Shown one piece after another: positions 7,181 to 13,344 of a DNA stretch of 37,340 nucleotides. The notes under the pieces are model-generated. The model searched no databases. It was not told the DNA's origin and was given only the letters and a program-made list of their open reading frames with translations. How positions within the stretch are numbered: the first letter of the stretch is position 1; each line of letters begins with the position of its first letter. The DNA lies in the IMG/VR virus record IMGVR_UViG_3300043408_000073, positions 1 to 37,340 of that record; one strand, written 5' to 3'. Made by a program: the position numbers and the translations under genes. This stretch comes from a virus.

Positions 7181-7224
7181 AAGGCGTATGACTAACAACG
7201 TGAAGTCGTTAGTCATACACCTTG
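7180..7224 (-). promoter_or_regulatory. Long imperfect palindrome in the leftward leader
   Basis: The arms CAAGGcGTATGACTAAC (7180-7196) and GTTAGTCATACacCTTG (7208-7224) pair with only a small internal mismatch. It lies directly downstream of the candidate promoter at 7240-7267. A dimeric repressor site or an attenuating RNA hairpin are both possible. Confidence 0.55.
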
Positions 7225-7239
7225 CGTATTTAATTTTGA

Positions 7240-7267
7240 AATGTAAATAGAATAAATAAGATTGCAA
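7240..7267 (-). promoter_or_regulatory. Candidate promoter of the leftward operon
   Basis: On the minus strand TTGCAA (7262-7267) and TACATT (7240-7245) are separated by 16 nt. They point at the leader of the gene starting at 7142. The match to sigma70-type consensus is moderate, and placement upstream of an operon of more than 7 kb supports it. Confidence 0.4.
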
Positions 7268-7322
7268 GTAACCGTTTGAGTTTGTCGCACTAGGCGTAGT
7301 TACTAATTATTTATTGTGCAGA

Positions 7323-7338
7323 TTAAGTGCACACTTAA
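7323..7338. promoter_or_regulatory. Operator-like palindrome TTAAGTG-CA-CACTTAA
   Basis: Perfect 7-bp half-sites around a 2-bp centre. It lies about 55 bp upstream of the candidate leftward promoter at 7240-7267. A protein-binding site is the simplest reading. Confidence 0.4.
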
Positions 7339-7441
7339 GGTCGTTACCGTTTTGCACTTGCTGTTGTATTAGCGTGTAAGTGTGTGAAGTAATTCGGTGT
7401 GTGAATTATTTTTAGATAGTTACTAAAGAAGTTCGTTTGAT

Positions 7442-7458
7442 TAAGTAATCACGTAACT
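7442..7458. repeat. TAAGTAATYACG repeat, copy 1
   Basis: Reads TAAGTAATCACGTAACT. Related copies are TAAAGTAATTACGTAACT (7707-7724) and TAAGTAATTACG (8121-8132). Iteron-like, with irregular spacing. Confidence 0.45.
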
Positions 7459-7495
7459 TGATTGTGTAAATAAAAATAATTTACTTCACTCTGTC

Positions 7496-7632
7496 CGCCA
7501 CGACTAAGACCCTCGGGCTAACGACCTGACGTAATTATTGCAGAAGGGGTAGCCCAACCGCAACTCGGGAAAAAGGGGCGTGTTTTGAGCGTAAACGCCA
7601 GCCCTTCCCATAGGTATTACTCCCCCATGGCG
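7496..7632. ncRNA. Candidate structured RNA (GC-rich island with closing helix and two hairpins)
   Basis: A GC-rich block inside AT-rich sequence. Three nested or adjacent helices can be drawn. CGCCA (7496-7500) pairs with TGGCG (7628-7632) as a closing stem. GGGCTA (7515-7520) pairs with TAGCCC (7550-7555). A long hairpin covers 7567-7609, with GGGAA/TTCCC at its base and GGCGTgTTT/AAACGCC at its top. The multi-branched layout is typical of structured RNAs, though the same pairings exist on either strand, so orientation is unknown. It does not match a tRNA, tmRNA or any riboswitch I can recall. Confidence 0.4.
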
Positions 7633-7706
7633 AATAAATTGTTAAAAAATTACGGGGCAACCAGAATGTTATTAATCGTATTAATTGTTAAAGAAGAATA
7701 GATAGA

Positions 7707-7724
7707 TAAAGTAATTACGTAACT
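7707..7724. repeat. TAAGTAATYACG repeat, copy 2
   Basis: Reads TAAAGTAATTACGTAACT. It shares GTAATYACGTAACT with 7442-7458. It is followed by further AT-rich sequence and GATA repeats. Confidence 0.45.
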
Positions 7725-8120
7725 GCATAACTAATTAACTGTAAGTAATTGTTATTGCACGTCAACTATTAATACAGCACACACTCGGTTGCTCGGCAGG
7801 GACTTATTGCTAGTAAAACTTAAAGTTTTTCGGGGTTACTAAAGAAGGTTGTTATTACTTCTTATAGATAAGAGATAGATAGATACATGTCATAGGTAGA
7901 TGATAGATAACCAATAGCACGTATCTATTGAATCAATTAATACGTAGTGAATAGTTATTGATTAGTAATGATTTAAAGTCGTTAGTAACAGCACCTGATT
8001 AAGTATCTGATAACAGCATTCTAAAGTGACTGTTTGGCTGGTGTTATTCGCACAGCCAATTAGTTATAAAACACAGTAGCCAATGCAACTATCAAACGCA
8101 CTATCAACAACTAATTTAAT

Positions 8121-8132
8121 TAAGTAATTACG
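8121..8132. repeat. TAAGTAATYACG repeat, copy 3
   Basis: Reads TAAGTAATTACG, the shared core of the other two copies at 7442 and 7707. Confidence 0.4.
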
Positions 8133-8271
8133 CGGAGATAGAACACGTAATACAAGTGTAAGAAACAAGTTATTTAAATTAATAAAGAAGATTGAACGTG
8201 ACCCCCCACCCTTAAAAAGTGGCTTGTTTTTGAACCCCCAGATGAGAACCACGGTTGAGGTCTGAGAAGGT

Positions 8272-8287
8272 AGGCAGTAGCCAAAGA
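8272..8287 (+). repeat. 16-mer AGGCAGTAGCCAAAGA, copy 1
   Basis: Identical to 8486-8501. It lies directly before the TGCTAAAGT -10-like box of the gene at 8303. Confidence 0.6.
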
Positions 8288-8296
8288 TGCTAAAGT
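8288..8296 (+). promoter_or_regulatory. Extended -10 (TGC-TAAAGT), leaderless start candidate
   Basis: The hexamer TAAAGT ends 6 nt before the ATG at 8303, so transcription would start at or next to the start codon. No Shine-Dalgarno sequence is present. Confidence 0.5.
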
Positions 8297-8302
8297 GGTC
8301 AC

Positions 8303-8482
8303 ATGGATAGAATTTTGCGGGGTGGAAGAGTTGTCCCAGAGTTAGAGGAGCCAGTCACACTAGAGGTCAGGACTAAGTGTCCTGCTAAGTGGGTGCTTAT
8401 TGACCTAGAGACAGGTGAAGCCTTTACTCCCTATGAGAACATCAACCTAGGTAGACATTGGAAACCAATTACACCTGAGTAG
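8303..8482 (+). CDS. Hypothetical small phage protein (59 aa)
   Basis: The frame goes from ATG 8303 to TAG 8480-8482. It has a C-terminal 'KWVLIDLETGEAFTPYENI' strand-turn pattern and ends 'HWKPI'. Small proteins with a 'KWVLIDxxTGExY' core are frequent in aquatic phages, where their role is unknown. It is the first rightward gene. It has no ribosome site, and a -10-like box lies 6 nt upstream of the ATG. Confidence 0.7.
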   Translation: MDRILRGGRVVPELEEPVTLEVRTKCPAKWVLIDLETGEAFTPYENINLGRHWKPITPE

Positions 8483-8485
8483 TTA

Positions 8486-8501
8486 AGGCAGTAGCCAAAG
8501 A
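8486..8501 (+). repeat. 16-mer AGGCAGTAGCCAAAGA, copy 2
   Basis: Identical to 8272-8287. It is again just upstream of a TGCTA-type -10 box and a start codon (8525), but with 8 nt more spacing. This argues for an operator or activator site rather than a -35 box. Confidence 0.6.
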
Positions 8502-8509
8502 ATCAGGGG

Positions 8510-8518
8510 TGCTACAGT
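8510..8518 (+). promoter_or_regulatory. Extended -10 (TGC-TACAGT), leaderless start candidate
   Basis: TACAGT ends exactly 6 nt before the ATG at 8525. It has the same geometry as the box at 8288-8296. Confidence 0.5.
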
Positions 8519-8524
8519 AGCAAC

Positions 8525-8917
8525 ATGGCTTCAGAAAACCTATCACCAAGACAGTTTGCTGCTGAGAAATTGGCACATTCCAAACTATCAGAAGAAGCAA
8601 CTAAGGGTGTTAAGTTGTATCACGTCTCTCCAAGAGAGAACAGAGAGCATATTGAAACTAAAGGGATAAAGGCTTCTAGACCTTGGGATGATGAACCGAA
8701 AGGTGTTTACCTAGGAAGAAGTGCTCCACATACAGAGTATGGGGATGATGTTTACGAGGTTACTCCTAAGAAGGGTACACCAATACATGAAGACACAGGT
8801 GACTGGTCTAACTCAGTAATGATTCCAAGGAATGTGTCACATAAAGAGATTAAACGGGTAGGTCACATAGTCAATGGGAAAGAAGTCCATTGGCATAAGG
8901 AAGAAGACTGTAAGTAA
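8525..8917 (+). CDS. ADP-ribosyltransferase-like candidate (130 aa)
   Basis: Residues 30-115 read like a small ART-fold toxin/transferase. A 'KLYHVS' strand with H33 is followed by a helix 'REHIETKGI', then 'GVYLG' with Y62, and a later 'YEV' strand. The H-then-Y order fits the H-Y-E class of ADP-ribosyltransferases, but I cannot place a convincing catalytic Glu, so activity is uncertain. T4 Alt and ModA show that phages use ADP-ribosylation on host RNA polymerase early in infection. This gene is at the start of the rightward region, which fits an early role by inference. It has no Shine-Dalgarno site and appears leaderless. Confidence 0.5.
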   Translation: MASENLSPRQFAAEKLAHSKLSEEATKGVKLYHVSPRENREHIETKGIKASRPWDDEPKGVYLGRSAPHTEYGDDVYEVTPKKGTPIHEDTGDWSNSVMIPRNVSHKEIKRVGHIVNGKEVHWHKEEDCK

Positions 8918-8951
8918 AAAATGGGCGGGATGTAAGACCCCTCTGACTAGA

Positions 8952-8960
8952 TGGTAGGAT
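8952..8960 (+). promoter_or_regulatory. Extended -10 (TGG-TAGGAT)
   Basis: TAGGAT ends 6 nt before the ATG at 8967. The intervening 6 nt are AGGAGG, so the same bases could serve as a ribosome site for a longer transcript from further upstream. Confidence 0.45.
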
Positions 8961-8966
8961 AGGAGG

Positions 8967-9110
8967 ATGAAACTCCTCGGTCTTAGTATCACAAAGGTCA
9001 CCAAGCCTGAACCAGAGACAGTCACTGTCAACTGTTACGGCTGTGCTCGTACCTTTACCCTTGGAGTCTCCCAAGTACGTGTATACAACTACTGTTCGAT
9101 GTGTAAGTAG
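8967..9110 (+). CDS. Cys-rich mini-protein (47 aa)
   Basis: The frame goes from ATG 8967 to TAG 9108-9110. It carries two CxxC pairs, 'CYGC' in the middle and 'CSMC' next to the C-terminus, suggesting a single zinc ribbon. It belongs to a local cluster of cysteine-rich mini-genes. A long minus-strand open frame across this region is discounted. Confidence 0.6.
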   Translation: MKLLGLSITKVTKPEPETVTVNCYGCARTFTLGVSQVRVYNYCSMCK

Positions 9111-9118
9111 CCCTGCTA
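9104..9118 (+). repeat. 15-mer TAAGTAGCCCTGCTA, copy 1
   Basis: Overlaps the stop codon of the 47-aa gene. It is identical to 9261-9275. Its AGTAGCC...TGCTA parts also occur in the 8272-8296 and 8486-8518 elements. Confidence 0.55.
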
Positions 9119-9134
9119 AGTAAAGGTAATCATT

Positions 9135-9263
9135 ATGACAATCATGCCCATTAACATTGGAAACGAAGAACCCACATGCGGATGTGGTGGATGCACCTGC
9201 GGAGCGACCGAGGTAGAGCAACCTTCTAAAGAAGATAAGTACCAAATCATCACTGAACTTTAA
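9135..9263 (+). CDS. Cys-rich mini-protein (42 aa)
   Basis: ATG 9135 to TAA 9261-9263, with AAAGG upstream as a plausible ribosome site. The core is 'TCGCGGCTCG', five residues of which are cysteine or part of CxC/CxxC spacings, followed by an acidic end. A metal-binding or redox role is possible. No family is recognised. An internal ATG at 9144 is an alternative start. Confidence 0.5.
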   Translation: MTIMPINIGNEEPTCGCGGCTCGATEVEQPSKEDKYQIITEL

Positions 9264-9275
9264 GTAGCCCTGCTA
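9261..9275 (+). repeat. 15-mer TAAGTAGCCCTGCTA, copy 2
   Basis: Begins at the stop codon of the 42-aa gene and precedes the His-rich gene at 9317. It is an exact match to 9104-9118. Confidence 0.55.
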
Positions 9276-9316
9276 TTTAGACTGTCGGGCGAACCGAGGT
9301 ATGACACCCTTATCTC

Positions 9317-9730
9317 ATGGAAGAATGCAAAGACCCATCCTGCTCCTCTGCAGGACGTAGCCACGAGCACATTAGACTAGATGAAGAGTCTATTGCTCAT
9401 ATCAAGGCTATTAGTAATGCAGCCAAGTTACACGCTGCAGGTGCTGAGATTGAACGCACTCGTACAGTAAACACACATAGTTACAATGATTTACTTGACC
9501 ACATGAAATCTCACAACGGTCATGGCATTGACTACGCTGAGTGGCGTTCAGGTCATGAGGGCTATGATGACCATATCCCTGGCGTGCGTCCTAAAGACCC
9601 TAATGGTGGAGATGGAGACTTAGACAAAATGTCTCATCGCGATTTAATTGCAGCCCACCACCACGACCATAACAAGTATGCAGCAGACTATCCTCATACT
9701 AATCTAGACGGGGAGCACTTCCATCACTAA
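9317..9730 (+). CDS. His-rich hypothetical protein (137 aa)
   Basis: Contains 20 or so histidines, with clusters 'AAHHHDH' and a C-terminal 'EHFHH', plus two cysteines near the start ('CKDPSC'). The composition suggests metal binding, with 'HSYNDLLDHMKSHNGH' as an amphipathic helix. Codon use is like the neighbours. No catalytic family is recognised. The start has no Shine-Dalgarno site. Confidence 0.6.
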   Translation: MEECKDPSCSSAGRSHEHIRLDEESIAHIKAISNAAKLHAAGAEIERTRTVNTHSYNDLLDHMKSHNGHGIDYAEWRSGHEGYDDHIPGVRPKDPNGGDGDLDKMSHRDLIAAHHHDHNKYAADYPHTNLDGEHFHH

Positions 9731-9818
9731 ATGTATTAAATGCGACCACGAGTTATATGATTCAACCTGTTGCTTTGAAGATAATTGTAAGTGTGTATGT
9801 GAGAGGACTGAACCGTAA
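9723..9818 (+). CDS. Cys-rich open frame without a canonical start codon
   Basis: In the +1 frame relative to the His-rich gene, an open frame encodes 'CIKCDHELYDSTCCFEDNC' and then 'CVC' before TAA 9816-9818. That TAA overlaps the ATG of the next gene (TAATG). The zinc-knuckle-like spacing and the coupling to the next gene look real. However, no ATG/GTG/TTG lies between the upstream stop and the cysteines, so an ATC/ATT start or a +1 frameshift from the His-rich gene would be needed. The 5' boundary given here is a guess. Confidence 0.3.
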   Translation: MTKCIKCDHELYDSTCCFEDNCKCVCERTEP

Positions 9819-10105
9819 TGGGTGATATGTCAATCAATTTAAACCCGCAGCAATTTAAATTAGGCGATGGTGCACCCGACCATATTGAGCCAGGCGCGGC
9901 GGTGCTTCCTAAATTTGAAAAGAGAGACCGTGCTCTTAAGGACCACATCTTTCATAGTCACATTCAAACAAAGACTTTTGCAGACGGGTCTGGTTCAGGT
10001 AAAATGTTCTCAGTACCAGAGGGCGTAACTGATGCTATTGCTTGGCATGAGTCTATGCATGCTAAGGGCGAGTTTGAGCACCGAAGGGCACATACTCACG
10101 AATAA
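9818..10105 (+). CDS. Hypothetical protein (95 aa)
   Basis: Starts at an ATG that overlaps the stop of the Cys-rich frame (TAATG). The protein is mixed charged, with histidines concentrated in the C-terminal half ('AWHESMHAKGEFEHRRAHTHE'), similar in flavour to the His-rich protein upstream. No domain is recognised. The two may act together, but this is only suggested by composition and adjacency. Confidence 0.6.
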   Translation: MGDMSINLNPQQFKLGDGAPDHIEPGAAVLPKFEKRDRALKDHIFHSHIQTKTFADGSGSGKMFSVPEGVTDAIAWHESMHAKGEFEHRRAHTHE

Positions 10106-10106
10106 C

Positions 10107-10115
10107 TGATAGGGT
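10107..10115 (+). promoter_or_regulatory. Extended -10 (TGA-TAGGGT), leaderless start candidate
   Basis: TAGGGT ends 6 nt before the ATG at 10122, with no ribosome site between. It could drive the 49-aa gene and, by coupling, the halogenase cassette. Confidence 0.45.
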
Positions 10116-10121
10116 TTACTT

Positions 10122-10271
10122 ATGATAACCCGAATCAAAGAAGTGGTAACACTTACCTTTTGCAAGCACAAAACAACAACTAGAGCATCTTGTCCTTATA
10201 CAATGAAGACATACGACATCTGTACTAAATGTAACTCTAAGAAGGTGGTCCATGAAATTTCGCAAAATTAA
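10122..10271 (+). CDS. Zinc-ribbon-like mini-protein (49 aa)
   Basis: ATG 10122 to TAA 10269-10271. Residues C14 and H16, another Cys and a 'CTKC' pair form a C-x-H...C...CxxC pattern typical of a single zinc ribbon. It overlaps the following gene by 20 nt and so appears to be the first gene of the halogenase cassette transcript. The function is unknown. Confidence 0.55.
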   Translation: MITRIKEVVTLTFCKHKTTTRASCPYTMKTYDICTKCNSKKVVHEISQN

Positions 10272-11028
10272 GTCTCCCGCAACAAAAACTATTGAGTTTC
10301 GTTTAAAGAAGGAACTAGACGCACGAGTCTATTTAACTCCGCAACCTGCTTATAACTTTGTACCTGAGTGGTTTAAAGATATGCCTAGGTATCAACACGG
10401 GGATAAAGAACTTCATCTTCAGCCATCAAACCTAACTGCTAAACATTGCGTTCCCTTAATGGATGCGTTTACAAGTGGCTATATGTTAGTAACTGCCTGT
10501 GACTTAGAGGTAAAGGCAGTTGAAAAAGTAATCCCTGCAGAAATGCTTAACGACCCAAATATCACTATTAATGCTCCAGCACCTATCATTCAACAGTCAT
10601 ACCCAAGTATGCCGATTATTCAACATCGAGAGTATGAGTTAGCAAAAGATATTCCTGCACCTGAAGGGTATTACCCAGGTGTGTGGACATGGAGCACACC
10701 AAATCAGATAATCACTCCTCCAGGTTATAGCGTTTGGTTTATGCACCCTGCAAATAGGTATGACTTACCGTTTATTACTAGTAGCGGAATTATCGATTGT
10801 GACAAAAATGGTGGCTATGGTGGGTATATTCCATTCTTCTTACGTAAGGGATTCGAAGGCATTATTCCTAAAGGAACCCCAATTATTCAGATTTTTCCTT
10901 TCAAAAGAGAAAATTGGGAAAAATACGACTCACCTGAGATAGAGAACTTAATGGGGCCAGTACAACAGACAACTGTTGGAGTTGGTTTCTACCGAAATAA
11001 CTCTTGGACAAAGAAGTCTTACAAGTGA
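10252..11028 (+). CDS. DUF6065-like protein, halogenase-flanking paralog 1 (258 aa)
   Basis: Clearly paralogous to the protein at 12625-13344. Shared blocks, in order: an N-terminal 'IEFR', 'P.WFKDMP.Y..G', 'C.PL.DA.T.GYM..T..D.EV', 'PGVW.W', 'ITPPGYS', a 'SSGIIDCD' segment, 'GFEGIIPKGTP' and 'P.KRENW', ending in a basic 'KKSYK'. I place it in the DUF6065-type family of phage and bacterial proteins from memory of these blocks. The C-terminal half resembles dUTPase motifs 3 and 4, suggesting a beta-clip-like fold. A ribosome site AAGGTGG precedes the ATG. Its stop overlaps the halogenase GTG. The biochemical function is unknown. Confidence 0.75.
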   Translation: MKFRKIKSPATKTIEFRLKKELDARVYLTPQPAYNFVPEWFKDMPRYQHGDKELHLQPSNLTAKHCVPLMDAFTSGYMLVTACDLEVKAVEKVIPAEMLNDPNITINAPAPIIQQSYPSMPIIQHREYELAKDIPAPEGYYPGVWTWSTPNQIITPPGYSVWFMHPANRYDLPFITSSGIIDCDKNGGYGGYIPFFLRKGFEGIIPKGTPIIQIFPFKRENWEKYDSPEIENLMGPVQQTTVGVGFYRNNSWTKKSYK

Positions 11029-12632
11029 AGACTGACTCTATCCTTATTGTAGGTGGTGGCACATCTGGTTGGATGACAGCCACCACTTTAATAAGAGCCT
11101 ACCCAAATAAAAAAATCACGGTTATTGAGTCTAAAGACGTTCCCACTATCGGTGTAGGAGAATCTACAGTCGGTGGTATTAGAAAATGGGCACAGTATGT
11201 TGGTTTACGTGATGAAACATTTTTTGCTAAAACTGATGCAACAATCAAGATGAGCATTAAGTTTAATGACTTTTACAAAAAAGACTCTGGTGGCTTTCAT
11301 TATCCTTTTGGTTTTCCACTACGCGATAGGGAACGCAATCCTTTTGCAGACTGGCATTTAAAGAAGTATTTCTACCCTAAAACACCCGTAGAGGATTTAG
11401 TCCGTTGCTTTTTTCCAGCATCTGCTTTGTTTGAGACTGGGAAGTATTCTGAAAACTTAAACAACGAGTTTGATAACTTTAACCCTAACGATGACATTGC
11501 GTACCATTTTGATGCTGCAAAGTTTGGTATTTATTTGCGTGATGAATACTGCGTTCCTAAAGGAGTTAAACACATTGTAGGAACTGTGGTTTCAACTATT
11601 CAAGATAAAGAAGGAATCACTGGTTTGGTAACAGACTCAGGAGAAACTCTTGTTGCTGACCTTTACATTGATTGCACTGGCTTTAAAAGCCTCTTACTTG
11701 GCGGTGCTTTTAAAGAACCGTTTGATTCTTATTCTGATTTACTTCCAAATAACCGTGCTTGGGCAGCACAACTACCTCATAAGAATCCTGATGCAGAGGT
11801 TCAAGGTTTTACTAATTGCACTGCAATTGAGAACGGGTGGTGTTGGAACACTCCTTTATTCTCTAGAATCGGTGCTGGCTATGTTTACTCAGATAAATTC
11901 GTTGACCCAGAGACTGCTAAGGAAGAGTTTAAGAAGTACTTAATGTCTGACAAAATGGTTGTTCCACGAACTCGTGAAGAGGTGGACGCTATAAAGTACA
12001 ACGACGTTCCTTTTAAAGTTGGCATGTATGAACGCACTTTTGTAAAGAATGTTGTTGCTATTGGATTATCTGCTGCCTTTATTGAGCCTTTAGAAAGTAA
12101 TGCTTTGTACAGTGTTCACGAGTTTTTGTTTTTGTTAGTAGACATTCTTTCTCGAGGAGAAATCTCTCAATGGGATAGAGATATGTACAACACAAGCACT
12201 AGAAAAACTTTTGATGGGTTTGCTAAGTTTGTTGCTTTACATTATGCATTATCTCACCGTGATGACACGCCATATTGGAAAGCCCTTATGGATAAAAACT
12301 ACGTTAACAAACAGGGAAACTCTCATTTCCCATCTGTAGACAAAGCGGATTATTTTTGGGATATGAACTGGCGGTATATGGATGCTTGGTATCACCCACT
12401 ATCCCAAGGTGGAAACACATACATTGCAACAGGGTTAAACTTAAATATGATTACGGAGTATCGTTTCTTAAATATTCAAAAAGAACAGAAACGAGACATG
12501 AAAAAAGAGATTGACGAACATATTGTTCTTTGGGAAGAAAGAAAGAACAAATGGGCTAAGAATGCTTTAGAGGCCCCTACACTTCGTCAGTATTTACAAG
12601 ACAAGTTCTATACAAAGGAGCAAGATGTTTAA
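11025..12632 (+). CDS. Flavin-dependent (tryptophan-type) halogenase (535 aa)
   Basis: The N-terminus gives the FAD-binding GGGTSGWM motif (G10-G15) and 'GVGES' (43-47). Lys75 in 'ATIK' sits where the catalytic lysine of PrnA/RebH lies, W272-x-W274-x-x-P277 corresponds to the halogenase WxWxIP motif, and E354 in 'IEPLES' matches the second catalytic residue. The family uses FADH2, O2 and halide to make a hypohalous acid that is passed to the lysine. I start at GTG 11025, which overlaps the upstream stop (GTGA); the ATG at 11004 would add seven residues ahead of the FAD strand. Phage relatives exist, including cyanophage VirX1, a reported iodinase. The flavin reductase must come from the host, and the substrate is unknown. 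Confidence 0.92.
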   Translation: MKTDSILIVGGGTSGWMTATTLIRAYPNKKITVIESKDVPTIGVGESTVGGIRKWAQYVGLRDETFFAKTDATIKMSIKFNDFYKKDSGGFHYPFGFPLRDRERNPFADWHLKKYFYPKTPVEDLVRCFFPASALFETGKYSENLNNEFDNFNPNDDIAYHFDAAKFGIYLRDEYCVPKGVKHIVGTVVSTIQDKEGITGLVTDSGETLVADLYIDCTGFKSLLLGGAFKEPFDSYSDLLPNNRAWAAQLPHKNPDAEVQGFTNCTAIENGWCWNTPLFSRIGAGYVYSDKFVDPETAKEEFKKYLMSDKMVVPRTREEVDAIKYNDVPFKVGMYERTFVKNVVAIGLSAAFIEPLESNALYSVHEFLFLLVDILSRGEISQWDRDMYNTSTRKTFDGFAKFVALHYALSHRDDTPYWKALMDKNYVNKQGNSHFPSVDKADYFWDMNWRYMDAWYHPLSQGGNTYIATGLNLNMITEYRFLNIQKEQKRDMKKEIDEHIVLWEERKNKWAKNALEAPTLRQYLQDKFYTKEQDV

Positions 12633-13344
12633 AAAACCTTCAAAAACAAGAATTGTTGAGTTTCGTCGTAGACCAAGACTACCTCAAGAGATTTTTCCTT
12701 TTCCAACTCCTTCCATCCGAGTCATCCCTTCTTGGTACAAAGACATGCCTTTGTATACACGTGGTGGAACAAAACCTCAACTAGAACCTGGAAATTCAAG
12801 CCCTAAAGCATGTATGCCTTTGTTAGATGCATTAACTGCTGGTTATATGTTTGTTACTCCTCATGACATAGAAGTGCGAATTTATGATAATCCTAATGAA
12901 CCTAAAATTGAATATGGTTACAAGGGACCCTCTATTATCAAAACTAGAGGAGTAGATTTAGCAGGAATGATGCCAAGTCCAAATGGATTTACACCAGGGA
13001 TATTTATTTGGCATACTGCTTTTGAAGCAATTACTCCTCCTGGATACAGCATGTTGTACACACACCCTTTAAACCAAGATAATCTTCCTTTTAGAACTTC
13101 TTCAGGAATTATGGATACAGATGTTTATGGACATTCTGGTTCTATCCCATTTTCTCTAAAAATTGGTTTTGAAGGAATCATTCCTAAAGGAACTCCGTTT
13201 TTACAGATGATTCCGATAAAAAGAGAATCTTGGAAAGCGGTTAACTCTCCGATTGAAGAAGATGAGGGAGTAACAGCAATTCCACGTACAACCATACGAG
13301 GGTATTATCGTGATGTGTGGTGGAAGAAAAAAGATTACAAGTGA
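12625..13344 (+). CDS. DUF6065-like protein, halogenase-flanking paralog 2 (239 aa)
   Basis: It has the same block order as the protein at 10252-11028, with 'P.WYKDMP.Y', 'CMPLLDALTAGYM', 'ITPPGYSMLYTHP', 'SSGIMDTD', 'GFEGIIPKGTP' and 'IKRESW', and a basic 'KKKDYK' end. It starts at an ATG with AAAGGAG upstream, overlapping the halogenase end by 8 nt. The paralogs flank the halogenase on both sides, which suggests a working unit such as a substrate carrier, a partner or two subunits, though this is inference. The C-terminal half resembles dUTPase motifs 3-4 but lacks other recognisable dUTPase residues. Confidence 0.75.
   Translation: MFKKPSKTRIVEFRRRPRLPQEIFPFPTPSIRVIPSWYKDMPLYTRGGTKPQLEPGNSSPKACMPLLDALTAGYMFVTPHDIEVRIYDNPNEPKIEYGYKGPSIIKTRGVDLAGMMPSPNGFTPGIFIWHTAFEAITPPGYSMLYTHPLNQDNLPFRTSSGIMDTDVYGHSGSIPFSLKIGFEGIIPKGTPFLQMIPIKRESWKAVNSPIEEDEGVTAIPRTTIRGYYRDVWWKKKDYK

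Larger units (their letters stand above)
7143..8302. other. AT-rich non-coding control/origin-like region
   Basis: About 1.16 kb without a convincing gene, between the leftward and rightward transcription units. It holds the leader palindromes, a 16-nt operator-like palindrome (7323-7338), three TAAGTAATYACG repeats and a 13-nt direct repeat GTTACTAAAGAAG (7419-7431 and 7835-7847). It also holds GATA-rich tracts (about 7700-7910), a GC-rich structured island (7496-7632) and a 7-bp stem-loop TTGGCTG/CAGCCAA (8034-8059). This combination fits a replication origin or divergent control region, but no initiator gene is seen next to it. Confidence 0.5.

Noticed and set aside
7745-7840. Possible tRNA-like sequence around CGGTTGCTCGGCAGG
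   Set aside because: No acceptor stem, anticodon arm or T-loop (GTTCRA) in the right spacing.
8064-8252. A 62-codon minus-strand frame in the control region
   Set aside because: Hydrophobic/basic composition with no ribosome site, overlapping repeats and a C-run. It looks like a chance open frame in AT-rich DNA.
8871-9245. A 124-codon minus-strand frame opposite the Cys-rich mini-genes
   Set aside because: The plus-strand frames have better starts and zinc-type motifs. The minus-strand product is Ser/Leu/Phe-rich shadow-like sequence.
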